DNA from: Collinsella sp.
GTDB lineage: Bacteria > Actinomycetota > Coriobacteriia > Coriobacteriales > Coriobacteriaceae
Assembly: GCA_019425045.1 (NCBI GenBank)
Contig: JAHYYI010000007.1
Span: forward strand, 1 to 64,000
DNA length: 64,000 nucleotides
Reading direction: 5' to 3'
Shown here: positions 8,058-17,217 of the stretch, piece after piece
Layout: every line of letters starts with the position of its first letter
Position numbering within the stretch: the first letter of the stretch is position 1
The notes under the pieces: generated by a model
The model's database searches: none
Told to the model about the DNA's origin: nothing
The model's input: the letters and a program-made list of their open reading frames with translations, nothing else
Made by a program: the position numbers and the translations under genes

Positions 8058-8795
8058 ATGGAACCTATTGCACACATACATACCGACCTGCCGCAGAAGT
8101 TCGGCATTCCGCGCAACAGCTTTTTGGCGCCTCATCTGCAGGGACGCATCGTTTTTGAGCCGGAATTTGCCTCCAACGCAGCGGTTGAGGGTCTGGACTC
8201 CTTCTCTCACCTATGGCTGCTCTGGCGCTTCGAAAACGGCACGCCCGGCGGCACGGCTAAGGACATAGCTGCCGATGCCAAGACGCAGGACAGGTCCGGC
8301 ACTAATGCCAAGTGGTCGAAGACCGTGCGCCCGCCGCGTCTGGGTGGAGCCGAGCGCGTGGGCGTGTTTGCCACGCGCAGTCCGTTTCGCCCTAATCCCA
8401 TCGGGCTCACCTGCGTCAAGCTCGATCGTGTCGAGCTCACTGACGAGGGCCCCATCATCCATGTGCTGGGGGCCGATCTGCGCGATGGCACGCCCATCTA
8501 CGACATTAAGCCCTACATTCCGTTTGCCGACTGTCACCCGGATGCGACGGGCGGCTGGATTGAGGATGCTCCGTGGCAAGAGCTCGACGTCGAGTTTCCG
8601 CAAGCGCTGCAGGATATGGTCCCGCCCGCAAAGCTCCCCGGCTTGGTCGAGGTCCTTCGCCAAGATCCGCGCCGCGCGGGTAGCAAGTACGAGCCAAACC
8701 GCATTTACCACTTGGCTTACGCCGGGTTCGACATATCCTTTACGGTCGACGGAACCAGGTTGACGGTAACCGCCGTCAACGACGCGCAAGACTAA
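8058..8795 (+). CDS. trmO: tRNA N6-threonylcarbamoyladenosine-37 methyltransferase (TsaA/YaeB family)
   Basis: Predicted to methylate t6A at position 37 of threonine tRNAs using S-adenosylmethionine; cytosolic, 245 aa. The family signatures are present: the N-terminal KFGIPRNSF, SHLWLLWRF near residue 55, GVFATRSPFRPNPIGLT near residue 107 and DIKPYIPFAD near residue 150, followed by a C-terminal extension typical of the bacterial enzyme. The start is ATG 8058 or ATG 8049; neither has a ribosome site, in keeping with the possible leaderless promoter. It is divergent from the XRE/TipAS gene. Confidence 0.88.
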   Translation: MEPIAHIHTDLPQKFGIPRNSFLAPHLQGRIVFEPEFASNAAVEGLDSFSHLWLLWRFENGTPGGTAKDIAADAKTQDRSGTNAKWSKTVRPPRLGGAERVGVFATRSPFRPNPIGLTCVKLDRVELTDEGPIIHVLGADLRDGTPIYDIKPYIPFADCHPDATGGWIEDAPWQELDVEFPQALQDMVPPAKLPGLVEVLRQDPRRAGSKYEPNRIYHLAYAGFDISFTVDGTRLTVTAVNDAQD

Positions 8796-8906
8796 CCTGC
8801 CATTCGTCCGCACCCGTCAAATTAAGCGCCAAACCCCGCGCCAAAACCGCCCGCGCTGGTGGACAATAACGCCTACCAAAACAATCACTTTGCACGGGAG
8901 CTCAGC

Positions 8907-10118
8907 ATGAAATACGACTTCAGCTCGCTTATCGACCGCCACGGCATGGACTCTATCGCTGTTGACTCTTGGGGTGAGATCCCCGGCATGGCTCCGAACG
9001 CACCCGATGAGGGCTTCGACCGCATCCCCATGTGGGTAGCGGACATGAACTTTGCCACGGTGCCCACGGTCCAGGAGCACATCATTCAGCGCGCCCAGCA
9101 TCCCATGTTTGGCTATTTCGATCCGCGCCCCGAGTACTTCGACCGTATCATCGAATGGCAGAACCGCCGCAACGGTGTTAAGGGCCTGCTCCCTGAGCAT
9201 ATCGGCTACGAGAACGGCGTGCTGGGCGGCGTCGTATCGACGCTGCGCGCGTATGTCCAGCCGGGCGATGCGGTGCTGGTCCACAGTCCCACCTACATCG
9301 GCTTTACCAAGTCCATCGAGGCCGCGGGCTATCGCATTGTCCACAGCCCGCTTAAGCTCGACGATCGGGGCGTGTGGCGCATGGACTTTGATGACATGGA
9401 GCGCAAGCTCGTCCAAAACCACATCCATGCCGCGGTGTTCTGCTCGCCGCACAATCCCTGCGGTCGCGTATGGGAGCACGACGAGATCGAACGTGCCATG
9501 GACATCTATCGCCAGCACGATTGCGTGGTGATCTCGGATGAGATTTGGTCCGATATCATCCTGCCGGGTCACAGGCATATCCCGACGCAGTCGGTGAGCG
9601 AGGATGCCCGCATGCGCACGGTTGCCCTCTACGCGCCCAGCAAGACGTTTAACCTGGCGGGCCTGGTCGGCAGCTACCACATCATCTATAACGAGACGCT
9701 GCGCGACCGCGTGTGCGCCGTGTCCAACAAGACTCACTACAACGAGATGAACGTCCTCTCCATGCATGCGCTTATCGGTGCCTACCAGCAGCAGGGCTAC
9801 GAGTGGGTCGATGAGCTCAATGAGGTCATCGAGGGCAACGTCGACTACTTCTGCAATTACGTGGACAAGCATTTTGCGGGCGTGTCCTATTCGCGTCCGC
9901 AGGGCACGTACATGGTGTTCCTGGACTGCACCGAGTGGTGTCGCGAGCATGGCCGCGATATTCAGTGGCTGCTCGACGAGGGCGCTCGTGTGGGCGTGGG
10001 GTATCAGGACGGCCGCCCGTTCCACGGGCCCTGCCACATTCGCGTGAATCTGGCACTGCCCCTTTCGCGGGTAAAGGAGGCGTGTGAGCGCCTGGACCGC
10101 TACGTTTTTGGGGTATAG
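8907..10118 (+). CDS. MalY/PatB-type PLP-dependent C-S lyase or aminotransferase
   Basis: 403 aa, fold-type I PLP enzyme of the MalY/PatB group (cystathionine beta-lyase activity, with a regulatory role in some members). Visible features are the N-terminal IPMWVADMNFATVP, the HNPCGRVW segment, SDEIWSDI carrying the PLP-contacting aspartate, and SKTFNLAGLVGSY with the Schiff-base lysine. The ATG at 8907 with GGGAG seven bases upstream is preferred to an in-frame start at 8859. The likely role is release of thiols or homocysteine from cystathionine/cysteine derivatives. It is monocistronic. Confidence 0.85.
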   Translation: MKYDFSSLIDRHGMDSIAVDSWGEIPGMAPNAPDEGFDRIPMWVADMNFATVPTVQEHIIQRAQHPMFGYFDPRPEYFDRIIEWQNRRNGVKGLLPEHIGYENGVLGGVVSTLRAYVQPGDAVLVHSPTYIGFTKSIEAAGYRIVHSPLKLDDRGVWRMDFDDMERKLVQNHIHAAVFCSPHNPCGRVWEHDEIERAMDIYRQHDCVVISDEIWSDIILPGHRHIPTQSVSEDARMRTVALYAPSKTFNLAGLVGSYHIIYNETLRDRVCAVSNKTHYNEMNVLSMHALIGAYQQQGYEWVDELNEVIEGNVDYFCNYVDKHFAGVSYSRPQGTYMVFLDCTEWCREHGRDIQWLLDEGARVGVGYQDGRPFHGPCHIRVNLALPLSRVKEACERLDRYVFGV

Positions 10119-10139
10119 GGGGCGCTCGATTCGAGTGCT

Positions 10140-10181
10140 GCCCCATGCGCCCACGCCGTCAAAATGCGTGGGCGCATGGGG
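10140..10181. other. Strong GC hairpin between convergent genes
   Basis: GCCCCATGCGCCCACGC and its perfect reverse complement flank a 9-base loop. No T-run lies on either side. It separates the convergent lyase and Nim-like genes, so it could stop both transcripts by an atypical mechanism or protect their 3' ends. Confidence 0.55.
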
Positions 10182-10214
10182 CGCAGAGGGTAGCGAGCAC
10201 GTTTTCCGCATTCG

Positions 10215-10694
10215 CTACTTTTCCTGAATCTGCTTGCCGCAAAGATGCTCAATCGAAATCTCGTAGAGTTGGACGCCCTTGATGTCTTTGGCGATTTCTT
10301 CCTCGACTTCTTCGGCAGAAGGGTAGTACTTAAGCGCGAGCTGGCGGACTTTGTCCTCGATAAACGCAGGCGCTTCATCTACCAGGCGGCAACGGCCAAA
10401 GACCACGGTGCTCATGACGTAAGGAGCCCAGTCGCCGTCCTTGTACCACTCGTTGCCGTAAACGGTAAAGCAGACTTTATCGTCACGCCTGAGCGAATCG
10501 ACCTTGTGGCCGGCCTTGGCGCCATGGAAATAAATCTTGTCGTGCTCGGCGTCAAAGAAGTAGTTGACGGGAATGGCATAGGGGTAGCCATCATCGCCGT
10601 TGACGGCAAAGACACCGCGCTTACAGGTGGCGAGCAACTCGCGCGCTTCCTCGTCAGTGATGGCGCGTTTCTTTCGACGTAAGGGCCTAAACAT
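10215..10694 (-). CDS. Pyridoxamine 5'-phosphate oxidase-family flavoprotein (NimA-like)
   Basis: 159 aa split-barrel flavin-binding protein. The N-terminal AITDEEARELLATCKRGVFA and GYPYAIPVNYFF, followed by YFHGAKAGHKVDSLRRDDKV, match the family that includes NimA 5-nitroimidazole reductases and heme/FMN split-barrel proteins. The histidine in YFHGA is the position that contacts cofactor or substrate in Nim-type proteins. The physiological substrate is unknown, and family membership alone does not show drug resistance. AAGGAAG precedes the ATG. It lies just downstream of the large sensor kinase on the same strand. Confidence 0.75.
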   Translation of the reverse strand: MFRPLRRKKRAITDEEARELLATCKRGVFAVNGDDGYPYAIPVNYFFDAEHDKIYFHGAKAGHKVDSLRRDDKVCFTVYGNEWYKDGDWAPYVMSTVVFGRCRLVDEAPAFIEDKVRQLALKYYPSAEEVEEEIAKDIKGVQLYEISIEHLCGKQIQEK

Positions 10695-10736
10695 CGTTGG
10701 CTTCCTTTCTGGCTGTGCATGGTGGTTAAACGCAAA

Positions 10737-13541
10737 CTATAGCGAAACAGTTCCGTTTTTCTTGATGCGGGCGAGTATGTTTTTGAGCTTGTTAAAGTCG
10801 AGCGGTTTGGGCAGATGGGCGTTCATACCGGCATCGTGTGCCGCTTTGGCGTCCTCGTTGAAGGCGTTGGCAGTGAGCGCGATGATGGGGATGTCGGCTG
10901 CATCGGCCTTTTCGCTCAGACGAATCGCGCGGGTTGCCTCGTAGCCATCCATGCCCGGCATCATGATGTCCATCAGGATCGCATCGAAGCTGCCGGCGGG
11001 ACGACTAACGTATAGGTCGACTGCTTTGTTGCCGTCGGCGGCGCGCGTTACGACGATGCCTTCGCTTTCGAGTAGAGCCTGGGCAATTTCGGCATTGAGC
11101 TCGTTGTCTTCTGCCAAAAGGACGTTCATGCCGGCAAGCGAGCAACTGTATGCCTGCTTGGACGCACGTTCTTTTATCTGAGGGTTCTTGTCGATATCGA
11201 GCGGAATCCGGACGTCAAACGTACTCCCCACGCCAACCTCACTCGAAATCTCAATCGTGCCGCCCATCATATCGATGAGCGATTTGACGATAGACATGCC
11301 AATGCCGGTTCCTTGGAACTTGCTGCGCGCATCGTCGCCTTCCTGGGCAAACGGCTCGTAAATGTGTGCCAAAAACTCGGATGTCATACCAATGCCGGTA
11401 TCCGAGACGCTAAAGCAAAACACGGCGTGCTCGTCGTCGACCGGTTTGATGGTCGATGAGAACGTGACGGTGCCTCCGTGCTTGTTGTACTTGATGCTGT
11501 TGTCGAGCAGGTTGACAAGGATCTGCCGAATATGGGTGGGGCTGCCGATCATATATTGGTCGACAGCGTAGGGCTCGCTGGTGTCGAGCATGGTTATGCC
11601 GCGGTCCGATGCGCGGAGCTTGCACAGTACGAGCGCATTGTCGCACAGCTCTTTAAGGTTGAATGATTCGTGCTCGAGCGTCACTTTGCACTCCTCGATC
11701 CTGCCCATCTCGAGGATGTCGTTAATCAGTGACAGCAGGTGATTGGCGGCAACGCGCGCCTTGGCGCGGCTTTCGCGGGCGACCTGCATGTCGCCTTCTC
11801 TCAATTCCTCAATTTCGATAAGGCCTAGGATGCCGTTGAGCGGCGTGCGGATGTCGTGGCTCATGCGCGTGAGGAAAGCGGTTTTGGCGGCGTTGGCGGC
11901 ATCGGCTTTCTGCCGTTCCTCCTGTGCGCGGTAAAGCGACCAGACAAGGATGACGATGCCGGTGAGCAAAATGCAGATGACGACTGCCGCAATGACGATG
12001 CGGTTGCGGTAGAGAAGTCGGAACGCATCCGATTCTTGCGCCGAGTACGATGTGGGGAAATAGCTGTTTGCAGAGAGCGATTCACCTGCATTGACGATGC
12101 CCTTATTGATGATTCCCAGCAGCTCGGGCTTGCCGCGCGAAATTAAACACGATAGTTGTGCCGTGTTGGTGAGTTCCTGTGTTTCGAAATCCTCGATGTC
12201 GTAGATGTCGCGGAGAGTTTCCAGGCGCGTGCTGGGGACAATGATGCAACGTGCCTTCCCCTCATCGAGGGCTTTGAGCACCTCGCCGTCATTCGAATAC
12301 TCGGTTACCGTTGCGTTCGGAAAGAGACTTTCGAGCTCAAAACGGTTAACGATTGTGCTCTTTGTACAAGCGATGTTCTTAAGGTCGCTGTTCAGGTTTT
12401 TGCCACTGTGAATGGCGGTCAGCGAAACCGTTCCCATCGAGTTTGACTGGATGACCCCTGTCTGCTCGGCGAGCCAGTAGTCGCGAAACAACGGCAGGGC
12501 GACATCGATGGTCCCGTTGGAAAGGGCTTTGATCATTTGTTTGTTGCTCGAGAGTGCGATTGTTTTGACCGTAATGCCAAACTTGTCGTGCAACGTCGTT
12601 GCAAGCGAGGCGAGCGACCCTTCCATCTCGCCGTCGTCATTTTGCGTACAGTAGGGAAGTTGGTTTTTAAGATAGCCGATCGTGATGGTATTGCCGTTTT
12701 CTTTGAGCCAGGTGGTCTCGGGGCCGGTGAGCGATGACGAGCCACTGTTTTGGGTCGAGTAACTCGATTTGACTTCCTCGTTATAGCGCGGGTTATCGCG
12801 GGCGATGGTTGTCATGGCGGCGTTGATGTCGTTCATCAGATCAGGGCGGCTTTTGGGAACGGCAAAATAGTAGTCGCTCGAGCCTACGTAGAACATGGGT
12901 GACGCATCGGGCGACGAAATGGTGTCGTTCATGATGACGGCGTCGACCTCGCCGTCTGCAAGCGCCTCAAAGAGGGCACTGCCGGTGTCGATTTCTTTAT
13001 AGGTGCAGGTAACGCCTTCGTCGGCGAGCCACTGCTGGCCGACGATAGTTTGCATAACGCCAGAGTTGCAGCCGATGGTGAGGCCTTGGAGCGCCTGGGG
13101 GTCACCCTTGGCCAGGTCGTCGCGGTCGGGCCTGGCGTAGATGTAGTAGCGCTCGGTGCCCTCGGGGTTCGAGGAAAAGAGCAGCTTCTGCTCGCGTTCT
13201 GCCGAATACGAGATGTTGGGCATGAGGTCGATTTCGCCTGCCTCGAGCATGTCCATAAGCTCGGAGAAGGTGCCGCTAACGTATTCGTATTGCCAGCCCT
13301 TTGTGTAATACGAGAGGGTCTGGAGGTACTCGTAGCCCCATCCCGAGAGGCGCTCGCCCGGCGTGCCTTCCTGGAAGCCTTTGTTGTTGACGAGCCAGCC
13401 AACGCGGACCGTCTTGACCTGCTGGTCGGAGTCGGCGGCAAAGGCTGGGGTGGGCATGACGGCGCTCAGTAGTGTGAGCGCAGCAAGCGCGACGGCTAGG
13501 GTGCGATATAGGGCTAAGCGAAGGACGGCGGAAGGTTTCAC
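10737..13541 (-). CDS. Hybrid sensor histidine kinase with two periplasmic binding domains
   Basis: About 934 aa, BvgS/EvgS-like layout. It has a signal peptide ending near AFAADS, two tandem bacterial solute-binding-protein family 3 domains (roughly residues 45-265 and 285-505), one membrane segment (IVIAAVVICILLTGIVILVW), a HisKA domain with MSHDIRTPLNG (phosphorylated histidine), an ATPase domain with the N box NLLDNSIKYNKHG and G box DTGIGMT, and a C-terminal receiver with LLAEDNE and DAILMDIMMPGMDG. No Hpt domain and no neighbouring response regulator are visible, so the phosphorelay partner lies elsewhere. It probably senses amino-acid-like ligands outside the cell. GTG 13541 with AGGAT upstream is preferred to TTG 13547. 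Confidence 0.88.
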   Translation of the reverse strand: MKPSAVLRLALYRTLAVALAALTLLSAVMPTPAFAADSDQQVKTVRVGWLVNNKGFQEGTPGERLSGWGYEYLQTLSYYTKGWQYEYVSGTFSELMDMLEAGEIDLMPNISYSAEREQKLLFSSNPEGTERYYIYARPDRDDLAKGDPQALQGLTIGCNSGVMQTIVGQQWLADEGVTCTYKEIDTGSALFEALADGEVDAVIMNDTISSPDASPMFYVGSSDYYFAVPKSRPDLMNDINAAMTTIARDNPRYNEEVKSSYSTQNSGSSSLTGPETTWLKENGNTITIGYLKNQLPYCTQNDDGEMEGSLASLATTLHDKFGITVKTIALSSNKQMIKALSNGTIDVALPLFRDYWLAEQTGVIQSNSMGTVSLTAIHSGKNLNSDLKNIACTKSTIVNRFELESLFPNATVTEYSNDGEVLKALDEGKARCIIVPSTRLETLRDIYDIEDFETQELTNTAQLSCLISRGKPELLGIINKGIVNAGESLSANSYFPTSYSAQESDAFRLLYRNRIVIAAVVICILLTGIVILVWSLYRAQEERQKADAANAAKTAFLTRMSHDIRTPLNGILGLIEIEELREGDMQVARESRAKARVAANHLLSLINDILEMGRIEECKVTLEHESFNLKELCDNALVLCKLRASDRGITMLDTSEPYAVDQYMIGSPTHIRQILVNLLDNSIKYNKHGGTVTFSSTIKPVDDEHAVFCFSVSDTGIGMTSEFLAHIYEPFAQEGDDARSKFQGTGIGMSIVKSLIDMMGGTIEISSEVGVGSTFDVRIPLDIDKNPQIKERASKQAYSCSLAGMNVLLAEDNELNAEIAQALLESEGIVVTRAADGNKAVDLYVSRPAGSFDAILMDIMMPGMDGYEATRAIRLSEKADAADIPIIALTANAFNEDAKAAHDAGMNAHLPKPLDFNKLKNILARIKKNGTVSL

Positions 13542-13628
13542 AGGCAATCCTATCGAGTCGAGATAGTATCACATAAGGATACCAGCTCAACCTGCCCACT
13601 CAGCCACCGCACCGCTAAACGGTCAGGT

Positions 13629-13682
13629 AGTCATTGGGGACGTTCTTGTTTGACTAGTCATTTAAGAACGTCCCCAATGACT
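13629..13682. repeat. 54-bp palindromic element, family B copy 2
   Basis: Arms AGTCATTGGGGACGTTCTT and the exact reverse complement (perfect, 19 bp) flank a 16-base loop containing GACTAGTCA. It is the same length as copy 1 at 6608-6661. It lies in the divergent region between the sensor kinase and the K+ channel gene. Confidence 0.88.
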
Positions 13683-13754
13683 AGTTCCGTTTGCGGGGGA
13701 GGCGTGGGACAATACCGAGCGAATGTGATTGGGCGTCTGGGAAAAGAGGTCGCG

Positions 13755-14180
13755 ATGAACAAGTTGAGGACGCTTGCTGACGTGTTGCGCCAGGCTGGCT
13801 TTGCGCGCATCACGGGCCTGTTTCTCGTCTTCTATCTGCTGTGCTCGACGGCCGTCTGGCTGTCCGAGCCCACGACCCTCACGTTTGGCGACGGCCTCTG
13901 GTTTAGCTTTGAGACCGTATCGACGATCGGCTTCGGTGATATCCCGGCCGAGACGCCGGTTGCCCGCGCTATCACCGTCGTTTTGAGCGTCATCAGCATC
14001 TTCTACATCGCCATGCTCACGGGCGTGGCGGTGAACTACTGCAATACGCTCATCAAGATGCGCCAAAAGGACACCATGGCGCGCTTTATGGACGATCTTG
14101 AGCATCTGGAAGAGCTCGATCGCGATGAGCTCGCCGACCTGTCGCGCCGCGTGCGCGAATATCGCCGACGCCAACGCTAG
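13755..14180 (+). CDS. Small two-TM potassium channel-like protein
   Basis: 141 aa. Two membrane helices (ITGLFLVFYLLCSTAVWL and ITVVLSVISIFYIAMLTGVAV) flank a pore loop with the selectivity-filter sequence TIGFGD, so this is an ion-channel (Ion_trans_2) subunit that would tetramerise in the membrane. The C-terminus is a short charged cytoplasmic tail (EHLEELDRDELADLSRRVRE) without a RCK/TrkA-N domain. The ATG at 13755 has AGAGG upstream. The LOG-family gene follows 35 bases later on the same strand. Confidence 0.82.
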   Translation: MNKLRTLADVLRQAGFARITGLFLVFYLLCSTAVWLSEPTTLTFGDGLWFSFETVSTIGFGDIPAETPVARAITVVLSVISIFYIAMLTGVAVNYCNTLIKMRQKDTMARFMDDLEHLEELDRDELADLSRRVREYRRRQR

Positions 14181-14215
14181 GGCGGGCGCCGCGCGTCACA
14201 ACAAGGGGGCTGAAT

Positions 14216-14749
14216 ATGAATATCACGGTATACCTGGGCGCCAGCGTCGGTAACGACCCGGCGTTTCTGCCTGCGGTGCAGCAGCTCGGCACATGGATTG
14301 GCTCCAACGGCCACGCGCTGGTATACGGCGGGTCCAAGTCGGGGCTGATGGGCGCGCTCGCCGATAGCGTGCTCGATGCCGGCGGACACGTGACCGGTGT
14401 GGAGCCGAGCTTTTTTATCGAGGCCGAGTTTCAACATGACGGTATCGACGACCTTATCGTGACGAGTGACATGGCCGAACGCAAGGCCAAGATGATTGAG
14501 CTCGGTGACGCGTTCATCGCCTTTCCCGGTGGGACGGGTACGCTCGAGGAGATTGCCGAGGTCATGTCCGCCGTGTCGTTGGGGCATCTCGATGCGCCGT
14601 GCATTCTGTACAACCTTGGGGGCTACTACAACGATCTTAAGGCGTTGCTCGAGCACATGATTGATAAAGGGCTTTCGAGCCCGAGGCGCCAGCACGGCAT
14701 CTACTTTGCCGACGATTTGCGCGAGATTGCCTCGATTATCAACGGATAA
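14216..14749 (+). CDS. LOG family (TIGR00730-type) nucleotide phosphoribohydrolase
   Basis: 177 aa Rossmann-fold protein. It has YGGSKSGLMG near residue 39 and the hallmark FPGGTGTLEEI near residue 102. LOG-type enzymes hydrolyse nucleoside 5'-monophosphates (cytokinin riboside monophosphates in plants); the bacterial physiological substrate is generally unclear. AAGGGGG precedes the ATG. It lies between the K+ channel and ClC genes, probably transcribed with the former. Confidence 0.85.
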   Translation: MNITVYLGASVGNDPAFLPAVQQLGTWIGSNGHALVYGGSKSGLMGALADSVLDAGGHVTGVEPSFFIEAEFQHDGIDDLIVTSDMAERKAKMIELGDAFIAFPGGTGTLEEIAEVMSAVSLGHLDAPCILYNLGGYYNDLKALLEHMIDKGLSSPRRQHGIYFADDLREIASIING

Positions 14750-14829
14750 GTCTTGAGCCTGCCCCACTATGACTCCCAATGGTGCCGTTTGCGGCGCAGA
14801 CGGTTGGCTCGTTCGGGCAACGCTCGCTC

Positions 14830-14835
14830 TACAAT
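14830..14835 (+). promoter_or_regulatory. -10 box TACAAT before the ClC gene
   Basis: TACAAT followed 39 bases later by the ATG at 14875. A TTGGCT at 14804-14809 could be the -35 element, but the spacing of 20 is long. Confidence 0.35.
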
Positions 14836-14874
14836 AAAACGTATCTTTGCCGAATTTGACCACGGGAGGTCCCG

Positions 14875-16179
14875 ATGGATAGTCTTGCAAAACCCAAAAA
14901 CCGTGCGCTGTTTTTAGTTAGCGTTGCCGTGACCGGTGCGTTCGCAGGCGCCGCGGTCTGGCTGTTCTTTTTTGCGATGGAGCACGGTGTCGACTATCTG
15001 TGGACCGAGATTCCGCACGCGCTGGGCGTCGCTTCGCCTGAGCTCGCGAGCGGCCCGTTCGGTTTTCTGCCGTACCCGTTTTTTGTCTGCTTGCTGGGCG
15101 GCCTGCTGATCGGTCTGTACGAAAAGATGACGGGCACCAAGACCGACGACCTTAACCAGGTGATGGCCAAGGTTAAACAGGACGGTTGCTACCCGTACGA
15201 CAACCTGGGCAAGCTTTCGCTTGCGGCATTGCTGCCGCTGCTGTTTGGCGGAAGCATTGGACCGGAGGCCGGCCTGACCGGCGTTATCGCGGGCCTGTGC
15301 AGCTGGGTCGGCGACCGCATGCGTCGCTTTGGCGTCGAGTTTAGGCAGCTCACGCTGCTGGGCACCCAGGCCGCCCTGACGGCGCTCTTCACCGCGCCCG
15401 TCTTTGGCTTTGTGGCGCCGCTCGCCGGTAGCGCTGACGGCCAGGGCGCCGACGACGATGGAGACTCCGAATCCGACGAGATCACCATCAAACTGCCCAA
15501 GGCGCAAAAGACCGTGGTCTACGGCATCGCGATTGCCGGCGGCCTGGGCACCTATCTACTGCTCGGCCAACTCATGGGCGGCGGTATGGGTATGCCGAGG
15601 TTCGAGGCTGCCCGGGTGGGCAACCTTGAGCTTGCCTGGCTTATTCCCCTGGCACTCATCGGTACGGCCTGCGGCTGGCTGTACTTTGTCTCGGAGCACG
15701 CGAGCGAGGCGTTGGCCCACGCCATAGGGGAGCGCCCTGTCGTCAAGGCCATGCTGGCCGGTCTGGCGCTCGCCATCTGTGGCACGGTCCTGCCCTACAC
15801 CATGTTTGCCGGCGAGACCCAAGCCGACGTGCTCATGGAGACCTATCTGACCATTCCCGCCGGCGTGCTTATCGCGACCGGTCTTGTTAAGGCCATGCTG
15901 ACGCCCGCCCTCATCAACCTTGGTTGGCGTGGCGGCCACTTCTTCCCGGTTATCTTCTCGGGTGTGAGCCTGGGCTATGGCCTTGCCATCCTCACCGGCG
16001 CCGATCCGGTCTTTTGCGTCGCCGTCTGCACGGCCTCGACGATGGGCGCCGTTATGCGTCAGCCGGTCATGGTTGTGGGCTTGCTGCTCATGTGCTTCCC
16101 ACTCAAGGGCATCGTCTGCATGATCATCGCCGCCGTCATCGCGACGGGCATTCCGCTGCCCAAGCCGCTGCGCAAGTAG
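14875..16179 (+). CDS. ClC-family chloride channel or H+/Cl- antiporter
   Basis: 434 aa, about ten or more hydrophobic segments. GGSIGPEAGLTG near residue 126 is the ClC GxxGPE motif that lines the anion site, and GWRGGHFFPVIFSG near residue 350 matches the second anion-binding region. A short acidic insert (ADDDGDSESDE) lies between membrane segments near residue 195. The glutamate of GPEA corresponds to the gating glutamate, so transport may be gated or coupled. There is no CBS domain. The ATG at 14875 has GGGAGG upstream. Confidence 0.85.
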   Translation: MDSLAKPKNRALFLVSVAVTGAFAGAAVWLFFFAMEHGVDYLWTEIPHALGVASPELASGPFGFLPYPFFVCLLGGLLIGLYEKMTGTKTDDLNQVMAKVKQDGCYPYDNLGKLSLAALLPLLFGGSIGPEAGLTGVIAGLCSWVGDRMRRFGVEFRQLTLLGTQAALTALFTAPVFGFVAPLAGSADGQGADDDGDSESDEITIKLPKAQKTVVYGIAIAGGLGTYLLLGQLMGGGMGMPRFEAARVGNLELAWLIPLALIGTACGWLYFVSEHASEALAHAIGERPVVKAMLAGLALAICGTVLPYTMFAGETQADVLMETYLTIPAGVLIATGLVKAMLTPALINLGWRGGHFFPVIFSGVSLGYGLAILTGADPVFCVAVCTASTMGAVMRQPVMVVGLLLMCFPLKGIVCMIIAAVIATGIPLPKPLRK

Positions 16180-16273
16180 CACGGTAGCGCGCGGGCAATA
16201 CAAACATCTCAAGCCCGGTGTGGGCGCTGTGTCACGGATTTGCGGGTGGACTGAATCTCGCCTGGCACCGACG

Positions 16274-17149
16274 CTACTTCCAAATCGCGAGCGCGGCGGT
16301 GCCCAGCACGATGAGGAAAAGGCCGATGGCGCTTCGATGCGACAGCTTTTCGTTGAAGGCCAGTCGTGCGAACAGCACCGATACGACAATCGATAGTTTG
16401 TCGATTTGCACGACGACGCTCACCTGGCCTGCAGCGATGGCGTAGTAGTACAGCAGCCACGACGCGCCGGTCGCAATGCCCGATGCCGCAAGAAATGCGA
16501 GTTCGCGCGGGTCAATGCGCGCGACCTGCTCCAGCTTTCCCTTGACAGCCACGATTGCCCATGCCATAACAAGTACCACACAGGTGCGGATTGCCGTGGC
16601 CAGGTTTGACTCGACACCTTCGATGCCGATCTTGGCGAGGACGGAGGTGAGTGCCGCGAACACGGCGGCGCCGAGGGCGTAAGCGAGCCAGGCTCGGTCT
16701 TGCTTTTGCCCTGCGCCGACGGACTGCTTTTTCTCGATCATCAAAAACGTGCCGAGCGTGATAACTGCGGTTCCCACGAGCTTGACCGCCAGGTTGCCTG
16801 TCTCACCAAAAAGCACTATGGCGATCAGCACGGCGAGCACGGTGCTCATCTTGTCGACGGGTACAACCTTGTTGACGTCTCCGATGCTGAGCGCCTTAAA
16901 GTAACAGATCCACGAGGCGCCGGTGGCGAGTCCCGAGAGGGTGAGGAATAGCCAGGCTTTGGCGGGAATGGTGCCGATTGCTCCGATGGATCCAGAAATG
17001 CCCGCCATTGCCCAGGCAAATACGAGCACCACGCAAGTACGGATGGCGGTTGCAACGTCGGAGTCGGTGTGCCTGATGCCGCATTTGGCCAAAATGGATG
17101 TGATGCCGGCAAAGAAAGCTGATGCAAATGCTGCTGTAACCCACGACAC
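16274..17149 (-). CDS. EamA-family (DMT superfamily) transporter
   Basis: 291 aa, about ten membrane helices arranged as two homologous halves (each with TATAIRTCVVLVFAWA- or NLATAIRTCVVLVMAWA-like segments), the classic EamA duplication. Such proteins export amino acids or metabolites, but the substrate cannot be assigned. The start is a GTG at 17149 with GAGGAGG upstream. It stands alone, convergent with the ClC gene. Confidence 0.8.
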   Translation of the reverse strand: MSWVTAAFASAFFAGITSILAKCGIRHTDSDVATAIRTCVVLVFAWAMAGISGSIGAIGTIPAKAWLFLTLSGLATGASWICYFKALSIGDVNKVVPVDKMSTVLAVLIAIVLFGETGNLAVKLVGTAVITLGTFLMIEKKQSVGAGQKQDRAWLAYALGAAVFAALTSVLAKIGIEGVESNLATAIRTCVVLVMAWAIVAVKGKLEQVARIDPRELAFLAASGIATGASWLLYYYAIAAGQVSVVVQIDKLSIVVSVLFARLAFNEKLSHRSAIGLFLIVLGTAALAIWK

Positions 17150-17217
17150 GGGTTGAGCGCCTCCTCATAAAAGACCGCGCCAGATCTGCGGCGCATGCCC
17201 GATGATACCGCGCTTGC

